Of a stretch of 64,000 nucleotides of DNA, positions 16,368-24,902 are shown piece by piece; position 1 is the stretch's first letter, and each line of letters begins with the position of its first letter. The notes under the pieces were generated by a model. The model was not told the DNA's origin and did not search any database. It worked only from the letters and a program-made list of their open reading frames with translations. Made by a program: the position numbers and the translations under genes. Source of the DNA: JAJPHF01 sp035293805 (lineage in GTDB: Bacteria; Chloroflexota; UBA6077; JAJPHF01); NCBI GenBank assembly GCA_035293805.1, contig DATGMD010000028.1, forward strand, positions 1-64,000. The letters are read 5' to 3'.

Positions 16368-17018
16368 TTAGCTCCCGCCGGTAAGGTAGTGGTGGACCGG
16401 CTGCGCGGCTCGGCGGCGCAGCCGGTCCAGGTCGAGGGCCGTTGAGGGCGTGAGATCGGCGCCGAGGACGGAGTGCATCTGGGCCAGCGCGTGCTCGTTG
16501 TCTGCCGGGTCGATCGAGGCCACGCAGTCGGCGGGAACCACGAGGCGGAAGTCGCGCATGAAGGCGTCGTTCGCCGTGAACAGCACGCAGACGTTGCCGG
16601 CCATTCCCGTTAGGATCAGGGTGCTCGCCTCCAAGTACTTGAGGAGCGTGTCGAGCGTGGTCGAGAAGAAGCCGGAGTGCTTCGGCTTCAGCACAACGTA
16701 GTCGTCTGCATCGGGCCGCAGCAGCGCGACGATTGGCCTGCCGCGCACGTCGTTCTCTAGGCAGTGGGCGACCAGCGCGTGCAGATCGGAGCGCCACCGG
16801 CCGAAATTGTCGTTGACGTAGATCACGGGAATATCGGCAGCCTTCGCCCGCCGCTTTAGCGCCGCGAGCCGCTCGGCCATCGGGCGCGCGTGCGCCAGCA
16901 GCGCGTCGCCGCCGGGGAACTCCAGGTCGTTGATCACGTCGATCAACAGCAGCGCGACAGTAGCCGTGTCGGGCGCGCTGCCGTGCAGGTCTTCGTTCTG
17001 GGCCGGGGTCCCGGACAT
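16368..17018 (-). CDS. isochorismatase-family cysteine hydrolase
   Basis: The protein has 216 residues. The catalytic triad of the superfamily is visible: Asp in LLLIDVINDLEFPGG, Lys in VVLKPKHSGFFST, and the nucleophile Cys in TGMAGNVCVLFTANDAF. Members hydrolyse isochorismate, nicotinamide, N-carbamoyl compounds or related substrates; motif details do not settle which. It lacks the DxH...H metal site of nicotinamidase, unlike the gene at 51211. The ATG at 17018 follows AGGGGAC; a longer open frame upstream runs into a REP sequence. Confidence 0.85.
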   Translation of the reverse strand: MSGTPAQNEDLHGSAPDTATVALLLIDVINDLEFPGGDALLAHARPMAERLAALKRRAKAADIPVIYVNDNFGRWRSDLHALVAHCLENDVRGRPIVALLRPDADDYVVLKPKHSGFFSTTLDTLLKYLEASTLILTGMAGNVCVLFTANDAFMRDFRLVVPADCVASIDPADNEHALAQMHSVLGADLTPSTALDLDRLRRRAAQPVHHYLTGGS

Positions 17019-17062
17019 TGCTCTGTCGTCCCCTCGCGCGTGGTTGGGCTGCCGGGTCGGTT

Positions 17063-17143
17063 CCACCGGGCAGGAGACGAGCCCCGACCCTACGACGCTG
17101 CCGCTGTACAGCGGCTCCACGGCCGTGATAACCGCTGTAGATT
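17063..17143 (+). repeat. REP-like element (GACGAGCCCC family)
   Basis: ccgggcaggagacgagcccc and then gaccctacg, followed within 60 bp by accgctgtag. The same order, a GACGAGCCC palindrome then accgctgtagg, is also seen at 34279-34494 and 63178-63257. Confidence 0.5.
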
Positions 17144-17153
17144 CCTAGCCCGA

Positions 17154-18863
17154 TCAGGCTTTCTGCAGCAGGGCCTGCTCCTGCACGATGTCGCTGCGGA
17201 GCGTCTTGTAGCCTACTTGGTCGAACAAGACGGTCAGGGTGTCGCCGGCCACCCGGTGGACCACGCCGGCGCCCCACGCGGCATGGACCACGCGGTCGTT
17301 GACGGCGAACGGCCCCTCGGCGGCCGCCGCGCTCGGCGCGGCGGCCTCGGGCGGGGCGGCGAGGTCGTTGTCGCAGCGGCCGCAGCGCTCGGCCTCGTAC
17401 TCTTCGCCGAAGTAGTTGAGCAGGTAGCGGCGGCGGCAGGCAGGGCACTCGGCATAGCCGCGCATCATCTCCAGCCGGCTGTGCTCGTAGGCGCGGCGTC
17501 GCGCCTCGGCCTCCAGCGGGATGGCCGCCGGATCGAAGTCCGGCACCAGCAGGCGGAAGCGCCCGCGCCGCTCGGCCACCAGCCTCTCCGCCTTCAGAAT
17601 GCCAAGCAGGCGGGCGATGTCGCCGCGGCTCAGCCCCGTCGCCGCCGCTAGCTCGCGCAGGGTGCCCTCCCGCCGGGCCATCAGCCCGCGGTGGCCGCGG
17701 ACGACTTCGTCGCGCGTCAGCTCACCAGTGGCCCCGAGGAAGGCCGCGCGGCCCAGGTCGCCCGGGCGGTAGATGAGGGTGCAGCGCGCGAGCGCGCCGT
17801 CGCGCCCGGCGCGACCGGCCTCCTGGTAGTAGGCTTCGAGGTTGGCTGGCACGTCGCGGTGGATCACGAAGCGCACGTCCGGCTTGTCCACGCCCAGGCC
17901 GAAGGCGTTGGTCGCCACGATGACGCGCCGCGTGCCGTCCATGAAGGCGTCCTGCACGCGCTCGCGATCGGCCTTGCGGCGCTGGCCGTGGTAGTAGTCG
18001 GCGGCGATGCCCCACTCGCGCAGCCAGCCGGCGGTCTCGCGCGCCGCGCGCGTGGTCGCCGTGTAGACGATGCCACTGCCCTGCATCGCCTCCGCCAGTC
18101 CGGCTGCCAGACCGTCGTCGGCTGGCTCGCCCGTGCCCGCGCTGTCGCCGCGGAGCAGCCGCTCCAGCACGCGCCGGTCCTCGCGCTCGTCCTCGACACG
18201 GATGACTTCGAGGAAGAGGTTGGGGCGATCCATGCCGCGGACGACCACGTCGGGGTCGCGCAGGCCCAGGCGCTCGATCACGTCCTGGCGGACCCAGGGC
18301 GTGGCGGTCGCGGTAAGCGCGAGCAGCGTTGGGCGACCGAGCGCCGCCGCTGCCTGGCCGAGCGCGAGGTAGGCGGGGCGGAAGCTGTGCCCCCACTCGG
18401 AGACGCAGTGCGCCTCGTCCACCACGAACAGCGCGATGGGCAGGCGCCGCATGGCGGCCACGAAGTCGGCGTCGTCGAAGCGCTCGGGCGTGACGTAGAG
18501 TAGCTTGGCCTCAGCGTGGCGCACGTCGTCGAGCGCCGCCGCATCCTCGCTGGCGGTCTGCGCGCTGCTGATCATCTCGGCGGGCACGCCGCGCGCGCGC
18601 AGCGACTCGACCTGGTCCTTCATGAGCGCGAGCAGCGGCGTGACGACGAGCGTGACGCCCGGCAGGAGCTGGGCAGCGAGCTGATAGGGCAGGGACTTGC
18701 CCGCGCCTGTGGGCAGGACCGCCAGCACGTCGCGCCCGGCGAGCAGGTCGCGGACGATCCGCTCCTGGCCTGGCCGGAACGTCGCGAAGCCGAAGCGCTC
18801 GCGGAGCGCGGCCAATAGGTCCTGCGGCGAAGGCTGCCCGGCCGGGGCTACGCCGCTGTCCAT
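17154..18863 (-). CDS. recQ: RecQ-family ATP-dependent DNA helicase
   Basis: This 569-residue 3'-5' helicase unwinds DNA during repair and recombination. It has FRPGQE (motif 0), Walker A PTGAGKS (K56), DEAH at 149-152 followed by the RecQ aromatic loop CVSEWGHSFRPAY, TATATP, and motif VI QEAGRAGRDG. A zinc site (CPACRRRY...CGRCDND) near 470-500 follows a winged-helix-like segment. No HRDC domain is seen; instead the C-terminus has VNDRVVHAAWGAGVVHRVAG, which resembles a DUF3553/CarD-like SH3 barrel. The start overlaps the stop of an upstream 79-residue gene by 16 bp. Confidence 0.9.
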   Translation of the reverse strand: MDSGVAPAGQPSPQDLLAALRERFGFATFRPGQERIVRDLLAGRDVLAVLPTGAGKSLPYQLAAQLLPGVTLVVTPLLALMKDQVESLRARGVPAEMISSAQTASEDAAALDDVRHAEAKLLYVTPERFDDADFVAAMRRLPIALFVVDEAHCVSEWGHSFRPAYLALGQAAAALGRPTLLALTATATPWVRQDVIERLGLRDPDVVVRGMDRPNLFLEVIRVEDEREDRRVLERLLRGDSAGTGEPADDGLAAGLAEAMQGSGIVYTATTRAARETAGWLREWGIAADYYHGQRRKADRERVQDAFMDGTRRVIVATNAFGLGVDKPDVRFVIHRDVPANLEAYYQEAGRAGRDGALARCTLIYRPGDLGRAAFLGATGELTRDEVVRGHRGLMARREGTLRELAAATGLSRGDIARLLGILKAERLVAERRGRFRLLVPDFDPAAIPLEAEARRRAYEHSRLEMMRGYAECPACRRRYLLNYFGEEYEAERCGRCDNDLAAPPEAAAPSAAAAEGPFAVNDRVVHAAWGAGVVHRVAGDTLTVLFDQVGYKTLRSDIVQEQALLQKA

Positions 18864-19087
18864 TCGACCTCGACCCCGCCGCCGGGGGGCAGCACGCTGC
18901 GGAGCAGGCTCAGGAGCGCGGGATCGGCACCGCGGTCAGCCAGATAGTCGAGCACGGCGCCGTCAACGTAGTAGTCGCGATCGTCCGCGTCCTCTTCTTC
19001 GAGCAGATCGACGAGCGTCTGGAGCTGCTCCTCCGAGATGTTGGCGATGGGTTGCCCCGTGTCCTTGACAAAGAGCCGATACGGCAT
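18848..19087 (-). CDS. small acidic protein encoded upstream of recQ
   Basis: This is a 79-residue, strongly acidic protein (LLEEEDADDRDYYVDG) starting MPYRLFVKDTG. The ATG at 19087 follows GGAGAGACAAC. Its 3' end overlaps recQ by 16 bp, so expression is probably coupled. I do not know the family; the layout suggests a small accessory or regulatory protein. Upstream lies the repeat-rich gap. Confidence 0.6.
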   Translation of the reverse strand: MPYRLFVKDTGQPIANISEEQLQTLVDLLEEEDADDRDYYVDGAVLDYLADRGADPALLSLLRSVLPPGGGVEVEWTAA

Positions 19088-19207
19088 GTTGTCTCTCCGC
19101 GCGTGTGGGATGCCCGGGCGCCGTCCGGCGAACCGTGCTCTGGGCGATTCCAAAGCAGCCGGCGTGCCAGCCTGGGCGTGAGGCGACTGATCCGCGGCGC
19201 AATTTGG

Positions 19208-19467
19208 CCGAGGAACGGTCAAACGATGCTCCTTGACCGGGTGGTTAAGTGCTAGGCCGGGCGCGGGTTGGCGCGGGCTCCTCGGGCGCGGAAGGTCGCA
19301 TCGTTTACCCCGTACGATACTCTACCGAGCGACCCGCGGCGGCCGGTGCCGGCGGGGCGGGGCCCCGGGACCGGGCGGTAGGGCGGGTGGGGTGGAGGCG
19401 TGTACGGCGTAAGATAGGCGACCACGTCGCGCCGGAGGGCGGGCGCTCTCCTGCGCGCCTCGCGGCC
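19208..19467 (+). repeat. 260 bp structured repeat, copy 2
   Basis: It has the same length and same orientation as 7914-8173. Differences are scattered substitutions, concentrated in the central GC-rich spacer (about 19323-19392); the three arms are strongly conserved. Confidence 0.85.
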
Positions 19468-19556
19468 TCTCACTCAATACGGCATTGGCGAGGGGCGGTC
19501 GTCCGGCGACGGCGGATGATACCCGATGCGGCCCGGCGGTTCGCCGACCAAGACGG

Positions 19557-19769
19557 GCCCTCATCCCGGCCCTCTCTCAGGGGGAGAGGGGGAGAGACCG
19601 GTCCTCCCCCGGCCCTCTCCCAGGGGGAGAGGGGGAGGACGCCCTCACCCCGGCCCTCTCCCAGGGGGAGAGGGGGAGGGACGAGGGAAGGCGCCCTCAC
19701 CCCGGCCCTTTCCCAGGGGGAGAGGGGGAGGACGCCCTCCCCCGGCCCTCTCTCAGGGGGAGAGGGAGT
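19557..19769 (+). repeat. five-unit array of CCCTCTCCC palindromes
   Basis: Units begin near 19557, 19604, 19642, 19694 and 19734. Each carries ggccctctcccag followed by ggggagaggg and can fold into a 9-10 bp hairpin. Spacers are short and vary. Single units of the same family lie at 8190 and 62357. Confidence 0.85.
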
Positions 19770-20052
19770 AAAGGAACGCCTGCGCCGGGTTCGACACGAT
19801 ACTGGACGGAAGCTCCCTCGGCACGGCGCAGGAAGCAGCGCCCCGATATGGCGCACTACCCGTCATACGTGCATGCGGTGCGCCAGCGGACCGGACCGTG
19901 CTCCTTGGCGCCGTCGCGTCTACGAGAGATCCGGGTTGGCCGAGGAGCGGTCGCTCGGGAGACGCGGGGAGCCGGGCCGGGTGCCGGGAGCCGCGGGGGC
20001 AGGAAGGGCGGTCCCGCCAGACGGTGGCGGCTCATCTTGCGCGTCGGCGGCT

Positions 20053-20715
20053 TTAAGACGCGAGGCCGTTCCGCAGGGCGTAGGCGGCGGCCTGGACACG
20101 GTTCTCGAGGCCTAGCTTGCCGAGGATGTGGACCAGATGGGTGCGCACGGTGTTCTCGCTAAGATAGAGCTGGCCGGCGATCTGGCGGTTGCTGGCGCCC
20201 TCCGCGATGAGCTTCAGGATCTCTAGCTCGCGCTCGCTAAGCTGATGATGCGGCTCGGGGCGTCGCCGCGGGCCGGGGGTGGCGTCGTCGGTGCTGAGCT
20301 GGGTCAGCAGCTTCGTGGTCATCTCGGGCGCCAGCGCGGCCTGGCCGGCGGCGACGGTGTCCAGCGAGCGCAGCAGCTGCTCGAAGTCGGAGGTCTTGAG
20401 GATGTAGCCTTTGGCGCCCGCCCGCAGGGCCGCTAACAAGTCCTCCTCGTTCTCGGAGACCGTCAGGATGAGCACGCCCACGTCGGGCATCTCGCCGCGC
20501 AGGATGCGGGTGGCTTCGATGCCGCCACCGCCCGGCATGTGCAGATCCATGAGGATGACGTCGGGCTTCAGCCGCTGCGCCTCCTCTACCGCCTCGTCGG
20601 CGCTGGAGGCCTCGCCAACGATCTTCAGCCGAGGATGGTCGGCGAGCAAGTGGCGTAGCCCCTGGCGGAACAGCGTGTGATCGTCCGCCAGCAGGACTCG
20701 GATCGGCTCGCTCAC
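20053..20715 (-). CDS. NarL/FixJ-type response regulator
   Basis: This 220-residue transcription factor has a receiver domain (IRVLLADDH, phospho-acceptor D57 in DVILMDLHMP, the T/S position in ILTVSENE, and K in GYILKTS) and a LuxR-type helix-turn-helix (LSERELEILKLIAEGASNRQ then IAGQLYLSENTVRTHL, about 156-195). The GTG start at 20715 follows GAGGGAT. No histidine kinase lies next to it, so the partner is elsewhere. The target genes are unknown; the divergent or downstream secreted protein gene is a candidate. Confidence 0.9.
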   Translation of the reverse strand: MSEPIRVLLADDHTLFRQGLRHLLADHPRLKIVGEASSADEAVEEAQRLKPDVILMDLHMPGGGGIEATRILRGEMPDVGVLILTVSENEEDLLAALRAGAKGYILKTSDFEQLLRSLDTVAAGQAALAPEMTTKLLTQLSTDDATPGPRRRPEPHHQLSERELEILKLIAEGASNRQIAGQLYLSENTVRTHLVHILGKLGLENRVQAAAYALRNGLAS

Positions 20716-20839
20716 ACTATCCCTCGTCTGTCGGTCGACACGGCACGAGCGGCATGGCGCACGGCAAGCCAAAGGCGGGGCCTCGTGATGCCCGCGCTGG
20801 CGGTCCGGGCCGCCGTGTCGCCTATTCCCTGTTTCGTCG

Positions 20840-21454
20840 TTAGCGGTGCCAGGTTTCAGTGCCCGAGGACGAGCTGGGCACGAACGTCTGCCAGCTCGCG
20901 CGCACGCGCGGCCCTCCCCACCGGGCGTAGGCGCCGCCGCCCCAGTCGGCCACGCCATTCTCGTAGCCGATAAACTGCGAGCCCTGGTACACGTCCAGCG
21001 TGACGTTGTTGCCGTTGCACTGGCCGTAGTAGGTGTAGCCCGCGTCGGGCTGGTCGATGCGCAGCCAGTTGGCGTACTGCGAGACGTACAGGTTGGTGGT
21101 GTAGGGCCGATACCACGGCTGGTCCTGGCGGCCCTCGACGTACCAGCTGCCGCGCAGGTCGAAGTTGCAGCCGCCCCACCAGTTCGGCTGAGGCGAAGGC
21201 GGCGGCAGGCTGGGCTGCGACGGGGGCGCGCTCGGAGGCGCGGCTTGCACGGATGGCGGCGCGCCCGGCGCAGGCCCCTCGGGAGCGGGCGGCGCTTCAC
21301 CGGGGCCCCACTGGCCGAAACGCGGGCCCTGATTGGTCGTCGGCGGCGGCGTTTGCGCCAGCGCCGGGCTGCTTGCCACGAGCAGCGCCACCGTGGCGGC
21401 CAGGACGCCGCCACTCGTCAGGAGTCGCCGGGACCACCCGCCAGTCGGTCGCAT
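20840..21454 (-). CDS. secreted proline-rich protein
   Basis: The protein has 204 residues. A Sec signal (RRLLTSGGVLAATVALLVA, cleavage near ALAQ) is followed by a Pro/Ala/Ser-rich linker (about 35-90) and a compact C-terminal domain of about 110 residues rich in Tyr, Trp and Asn with two Cys (GGCNFDLRGSW and YYGQCNGNN), which may form a disulfide. This looks like a small extracellular beta-domain, perhaps binding a surface. Function unknown. It lies 124 bp upstream of the NarL-type regulator on the same strand. Confidence 0.65.
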   Translation of the reverse strand: MRPTGGWSRRLLTSGGVLAATVALLVASSPALAQTPPPTTNQGPRFGQWGPGEAPPAPEGPAPGAPPSVQAAPPSAPPSQPSLPPPSPQPNWWGGCNFDLRGSWYVEGRQDQPWYRPYTTNLYVSQYANWLRIDQPDAGYTYYGQCNGNNVTLDVYQGSQFIGYENGVADWGGGAYARWGGPRVRASWQTFVPSSSSGTETWHR

Positions 21455-21654
21455 GCTTGCCCCCCTCCCGCCATGCGGCGGCTATCTCAGGTGGCAGCGC
21501 AACACCCACATTCGGCACGGCGTCGGCTGCTTCGCTCACATTGTGCCACACTGACCCAATTTAATGGATAGGTATCCACGCCTCGCGCGCCCGCCGGCCG
21601 TCAAATCCAGCGACGTGTCAGCGCCGGCCGGTCTCGCCGGGAACGGTGTCGCGG

Positions 21655-21933
21655 TCAATGGGGTGAGATGCAGCCGGCGGGGCCGCTGGCCGCGGCGGCT
21701 TCAGAGGCACTATTCTCGGGACAGGTGGCGGCGCTTCGCGGTGGCACGGGCGGCGGGCCGGCGGCGCCGTGCGCGCGCCGCGCGAAGACTAGCAGCGCGA
21801 CCAGTCCCAGCCCGATCAGCCCTAGGCTATTCACCGCCGGGATCACCGGCACCCTGGGCTCGGCTCCCAGCGCGGCGCCAGGCGCGGCAACCGGCGCGGT
21901 GGGCACGGGCACCAGTGTCGGGGGCGGGGCCAA
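21655..21933 (-). pseudogene. possible 3' remnant of a surface-protein gene
   Basis: The frame encodes a Pro/Ala/Thr-rich stretch, then PRVPVIPAVNSLGLIGLGLV continuing ALLVFARRA, i.e. a Pro-rich spacer, one hydrophobic helix and a basic stop, the usual layout of a C-terminal membrane or sorting anchor. It has no good start (TTG at 21933) and is closed upstream by a TGA within about 40 bp. It may be the tail of a deleted gene or a chance frame. Confidence 0.3.
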
Positions 21934-22113
21934 GAGAGCAAGCCGAGGAGCAGCGGCGTGAAAGCCGTCCCGACGTCAACCTGGGCGGGCACACGCTCGG
22001 CAAGGCGCTCCAAGCGAGTCGGCGTCGTCGAGCATCATGATGACCAGCCTGCTCGTTGCAGCGCCGTGAGCTGACGGTGCGCGAAGGCTCGACTACAGCG
22101 GCCTAGAGGGTGA

Positions 22114-22302
22114 GCGAGCCGGGCAGCGTCGGCCGGGCGGCAGGGGCTCGTCCCCTGCCCTACCTCGGGTTTGGTAGATCGGCTGGCATGAGCAGACCCG
22201 GCCGGGCGGCAGGGGACGAGCCCTTGCCCTACGCTTGGCGGTGTCTGGAAGCGAGCGGTTAGCTGTCCCGGCCGGGCGGCAGGGGACGAGGCCCGGGCCT
22301 AC
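22114..22302 (+). repeat. three REP-like units in tandem
   Basis: Three units with about 69 bp period, each built on the imperfect palindrome ggcaggggacgagccc or its variant. The first 33 bp (from 22114) are identical to 34261-34293 in another triplet. Confidence 0.75.
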
Positions 22303-22460
22303 CATCTGGTCGCCCGTCGATGGGCTCCATGGCGATGGCAACCGCCGGCGGCCGGCGCCTGCCGCAGTTATACCAACTGACGGCCAATCCTTCCTCTTCC
22401 TACCGGCCCGGCCTGCTTGGCTGCTGGCGGTGTACGCGAACTGATCGGCGTCGCTTGATA

Positions 22461-23657
22461 TTACGCCGCGCGGGCGCCCGCGAGGACGCGGCGGGTGAGG
22501 GGGCGGGCGGCGTAGCCGGTGCCGGAGACGAAGCGGAACAGCGGCCCGAAGCTGATGGCGGCCGGCGCGCCGACCATGTGCAGCCCGGGCACCGAGGTCT
22601 CGAAGCCCGCGCGCAGGGCCGGGTAGCCGTCGACGCGCTCGATGGCGCGCAGGAGCGCGGGGTCCAGGTAGCTATAGCGGTCGAGGTTCACACGGTAGCC
22701 GGTGGCGAGCAGGACGTGGTGGACGCGGCGCTCGGTCGCGTCGTCGAGCGTCAGCCGCACGCGCTCGCCGTCGGGCGCCGCGCCCACCACGGCGCGGCCC
22801 AGCGTGATCGACACGTCCTGCAGGCGCGGGCGAAGCCAGGCGGCCCCGGCCGGGCGGATCGAGCGGCGCGCGATGCGGTCCTGTAGCTCGCGTGGGAACT
22901 GGCGGAACAGCGCCGGGTGGGCAACCAGGAAGCTGAGGCCGGGCGGGCCGACGTCGGTGTCGGGGTAGAGCAGCGGCCGCGCGGGGCCGAGGCGGTCGCG
23001 TAGACGGCTGCGCAGGCCGGCGCCCTTGAGGAAATGGATGCGCGGCGCCCGCACGAGCACCTCCACGTCGGCGCCGCCCTCGTGGAGCAGCGCCGCCGAC
23101 TCGAGCGCGCTCTGCCCGCCGCCGATCACGGCGACGCGCTGGCCCGCGAAGCGGCGGAGGTCACGCTCCTCGGAGGAATGCGAGGTCTTGTCGGGCGGCA
23201 GCATGCGCAGCTCGGCCGGCTTGTGGGCGACGTTGGCGATGCCGGTGGCGAGCACCACGCGCCGCGCCCGCAGCGTATCGCCGTCCTCGGTTTCCAGGCA
23301 GAAGCCGGCGCCTTCGCGGGCCACGCGCGCCACGCGGCGGCGGTCGAGGTCGGGCGCCACCTGCTGCTGGAACCATTGGCCATAGCGCACGAAGTCGTCG
23401 AGCGGCACCGGCGCGGCGAAGCGCGCGCCAGTCGCCGCCTGGTAGGCTTCTAGCGTGTAGCGGCGGTGTGGGTCGGCGATGTGCGAGGCTTCCCAGGCCG
23501 AGCGGAGGAACATGCCGACGGGCATCTGCTCTTGCCAGAACACCATTGGCTCGCCAAACACTCGCGTCTCTACGCCGGCCGCGCGCAGGTGGGCTACGGT
23601 CGAGAGCCCATACGGCCCCGCGCCGACCACCGCCACGTCCGTCTGCTGCTCGCTCAT
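22461..23657 (-). CDS. FAD-dependent NAD(P)-binding oxidoreductase (monooxygenase-like)
   Basis: This 398-residue protein has an N-terminal FAD fold (VAVVGAGPYGL at 8-18), a second Rossmann motif VAVIGGGQSALES near residue 178, and an ATGYRVN motif near 337, as in flavin monooxygenases and lysine/ornithine N-hydroxylase-like proteins. PHRRYTLEAY and FVRYGQWF also fit that group. It could hydroxylate or oxidise a small molecule; the substrate is unknown. It is the last gene of a run after the NodB-like and ATP-grasp genes (78 bp gap). ATG at 23657 follows GAGGTTGAG. Confidence 0.8.
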   Translation of the reverse strand: MSEQQTDVAVVGAGPYGLSTVAHLRAAGVETRVFGEPMVFWQEQMPVGMFLRSAWEASHIADPHRRYTLEAYQAATGARFAAPVPLDDFVRYGQWFQQQVAPDLDRRRVARVAREGAGFCLETEDGDTLRARRVVLATGIANVAHKPAELRMLPPDKTSHSSEERDLRRFAGQRVAVIGGGQSALESAALLHEGGADVEVLVRAPRIHFLKGAGLRSRLRDRLGPARPLLYPDTDVGPPGLSFLVAHPALFRQFPRELQDRIARRSIRPAGAAWLRPRLQDVSITLGRAVVGAAPDGERVRLTLDDATERRVHHVLLATGYRVNLDRYSYLDPALLRAIERVDGYPALRAGFETSVPGLHMVGAPAAISFGPLFRFVSGTGYAARPLTRRVLAGARAA

Positions 23658-23735
23658 CTCAACCTCACTTCGCTCAGAATCCCCAGGCCCTCGGGAGCGG
23701 GTTGGGGCGCATCCCCCCGGGCCCAATGTCTCGGG

Positions 23736-24902
23736 TCAATAGCCACGCTGCCGCCAGAGATAGGGCACCAGCGCCAGCTCGAGGAGCGCCGGGAGCGGAT
23801 CGTCAACCTGGAAGACCGATGGGGTCGGCCGGCCGGCGAGCGATCGCAGGTAGGCGCCGGGCGCGAGCCGCCCGCGGCGGATCTCCAGGAGCGCCGTCGG
23901 TAGATCGGTGAGCAGGCGCATCCAGCGCACCCCCGGCCGGCCGCGCGTCGCCGGCACCGGCTGGCCGTGCAGCAGCCGCCAGAGGAGGTACGGGAAGTCC
24001 ACGCCCGCGCGCGGTCCGATGGTGTGCCAGCCCCAGGTCCGCGCGTTCACGTCGAGCACCTTGTAGCGGTCGGTGCGCGGGTCGCGCTTGAACTCGACCT
24101 CGGCGAGGCCGCTGTAGCGCATCGCCGCGAGCAGCGCCGTGCCCGCGGCCGCCACTCCGGGTAGCTGGATCGTCTCGACGTAAGTGCTGGAGTGGCCGAA
24201 GTCCATCGGGTGCTGGCGCCAGCGGCGGGCCACGAGCGACGCGAGGATGGCGCCATCGTGGCAGAGGGCGGCGAAGGAGAACTGGGCCTCGCCGCCGCCC
24301 GGGATCAGCTCCTGCACCATGATCTCGTCGCGCTCGTCGGGGGCCAGCAGGGCGCACGCCTCGTCGTAGCGGGCGAGCAGCGCCGCGCGGTCGTCCACGC
24401 GCCAGGCCTTGGCGTGGGTGTGGCGGTAGAAATGCTCCTTGATGGCGGGCTTGAGGATGACCGGGTACTGGCAGTCGAGGGCGGCCACCTCGTCGCGGTT
24501 GGCCGGGTAGCGCGTCCAGGGCGCGGCGAGGCCGCTCTCGGCGGCGAGCTGATAGGTGAGCCGCTTGTCGTAGGCCCAGCGGGTGATCTCCCAGGGCGGC
24601 GTGGCGAGGCGGTAGCGCTCGGCCAGCGCGGCGTGCTCGCGCGCCAGCAGCCCGACCGTCTCGTCGCGCGTCGGGTAGACCACCCAGCCGTCCAGCCGGT
24701 GCTGTTTGGCGAGCGCCAGCAGGTAGTCGCGCTGGCACCCCGCGTCGGTCGGCCAGGGGAGGGCGCGCCGGGTGTAGCGGGAGACCGCGGCAATCGAGCG
24801 CTCGTCGTCGAGCACCCAGACGGGGATGCCGCGCCGCCCAAGGCTACGGACGATCCCTAACCCTTGGTAGTCGCCGCCGATAACGAGCGCCCCCGTCTCC
24901 AT
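23736..24902 (-). CDS. ATP-grasp carboxylate-amine/thiol ligase
   Basis: The protein has 388 residues. The N-terminus GALVIGGDYQGLGIVRSLG is a PurK-like pre-ATP-grasp fold. YPVILKPAIKEHF gives the ATP-binding Lys, IMVQELIPGGG the adenine-contact strand, and EVEFKRDPRTDRYKVLDVNARTWG the Mg-binding Glu/Asn region, diagnostic of ATP-grasp ligases that join a carboxylate to an amine. The start overlaps the stop of the preceding NodB-like gene (TGATG), so translation is coupled. Acceptor and donor are unknown. Confidence 0.8.
   Translation of the reverse strand: METGALVIGGDYQGLGIVRSLGRRGIPVWVLDDERSIAAVSRYTRRALPWPTDAGCQRDYLLALAKQHRLDGWVVYPTRDETVGLLAREHAALAERYRLATPPWEITRWAYDKRLTYQLAAESGLAAPWTRYPANRDEVAALDCQYPVILKPAIKEHFYRHTHAKAWRVDDRAALLARYDEACALLAPDERDEIMVQELIPGGGEAQFSFAALCHDGAILASLVARRWRQHPMDFGHSSTYVETIQLPGVAAAGTALLAAMRYSGLAEVEFKRDPRTDRYKVLDVNARTWGWHTIGPRAGVDFPYLLWRLLHGQPVPATRGRPGVRWMRLLTDLPTALLEIRRGRLAPGAYLRSLAGRPTPSVFQVDDPLPALLELALVPYLWRQRGY

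Larger units (their letters stand above)
19088..20052. other. repeat-rich intergenic region, 965 bp
   Basis: This region holds copy 2 of the 260 bp repeat (19208-19467), a five-unit array of CCCTCTCCC hairpins (19557-19769) and flanks related to copy 1. Long frames exist on both strands but encode only low-complexity Gly/Arg/Pro peptides from the repeat, so none is called. Confidence 0.65.
21455..22460. other. 1 kb intergenic region with a gene fragment and three REP units
   Basis: The left half has an orphan minus-strand frame (21655-21933) encoding a possible C-terminal anchor. The right half has three REP-like units at 22132-22163, 22201-22232 and 22271-22302. No complete gene is seen. 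Confidence 0.5.

Noticed and set aside
19557..19769. CRISPR array
   Set aside because: Units are palindromic hairpins with tiny variable gaps, not equal-length spacers, and there are no cas genes.
19485..20162. Long frames on both strands in the hairpin array
   Set aside because: They translate to low-complexity Gly/Arg/Pro repeats dictated by the palindromes; no start or family resemblance.
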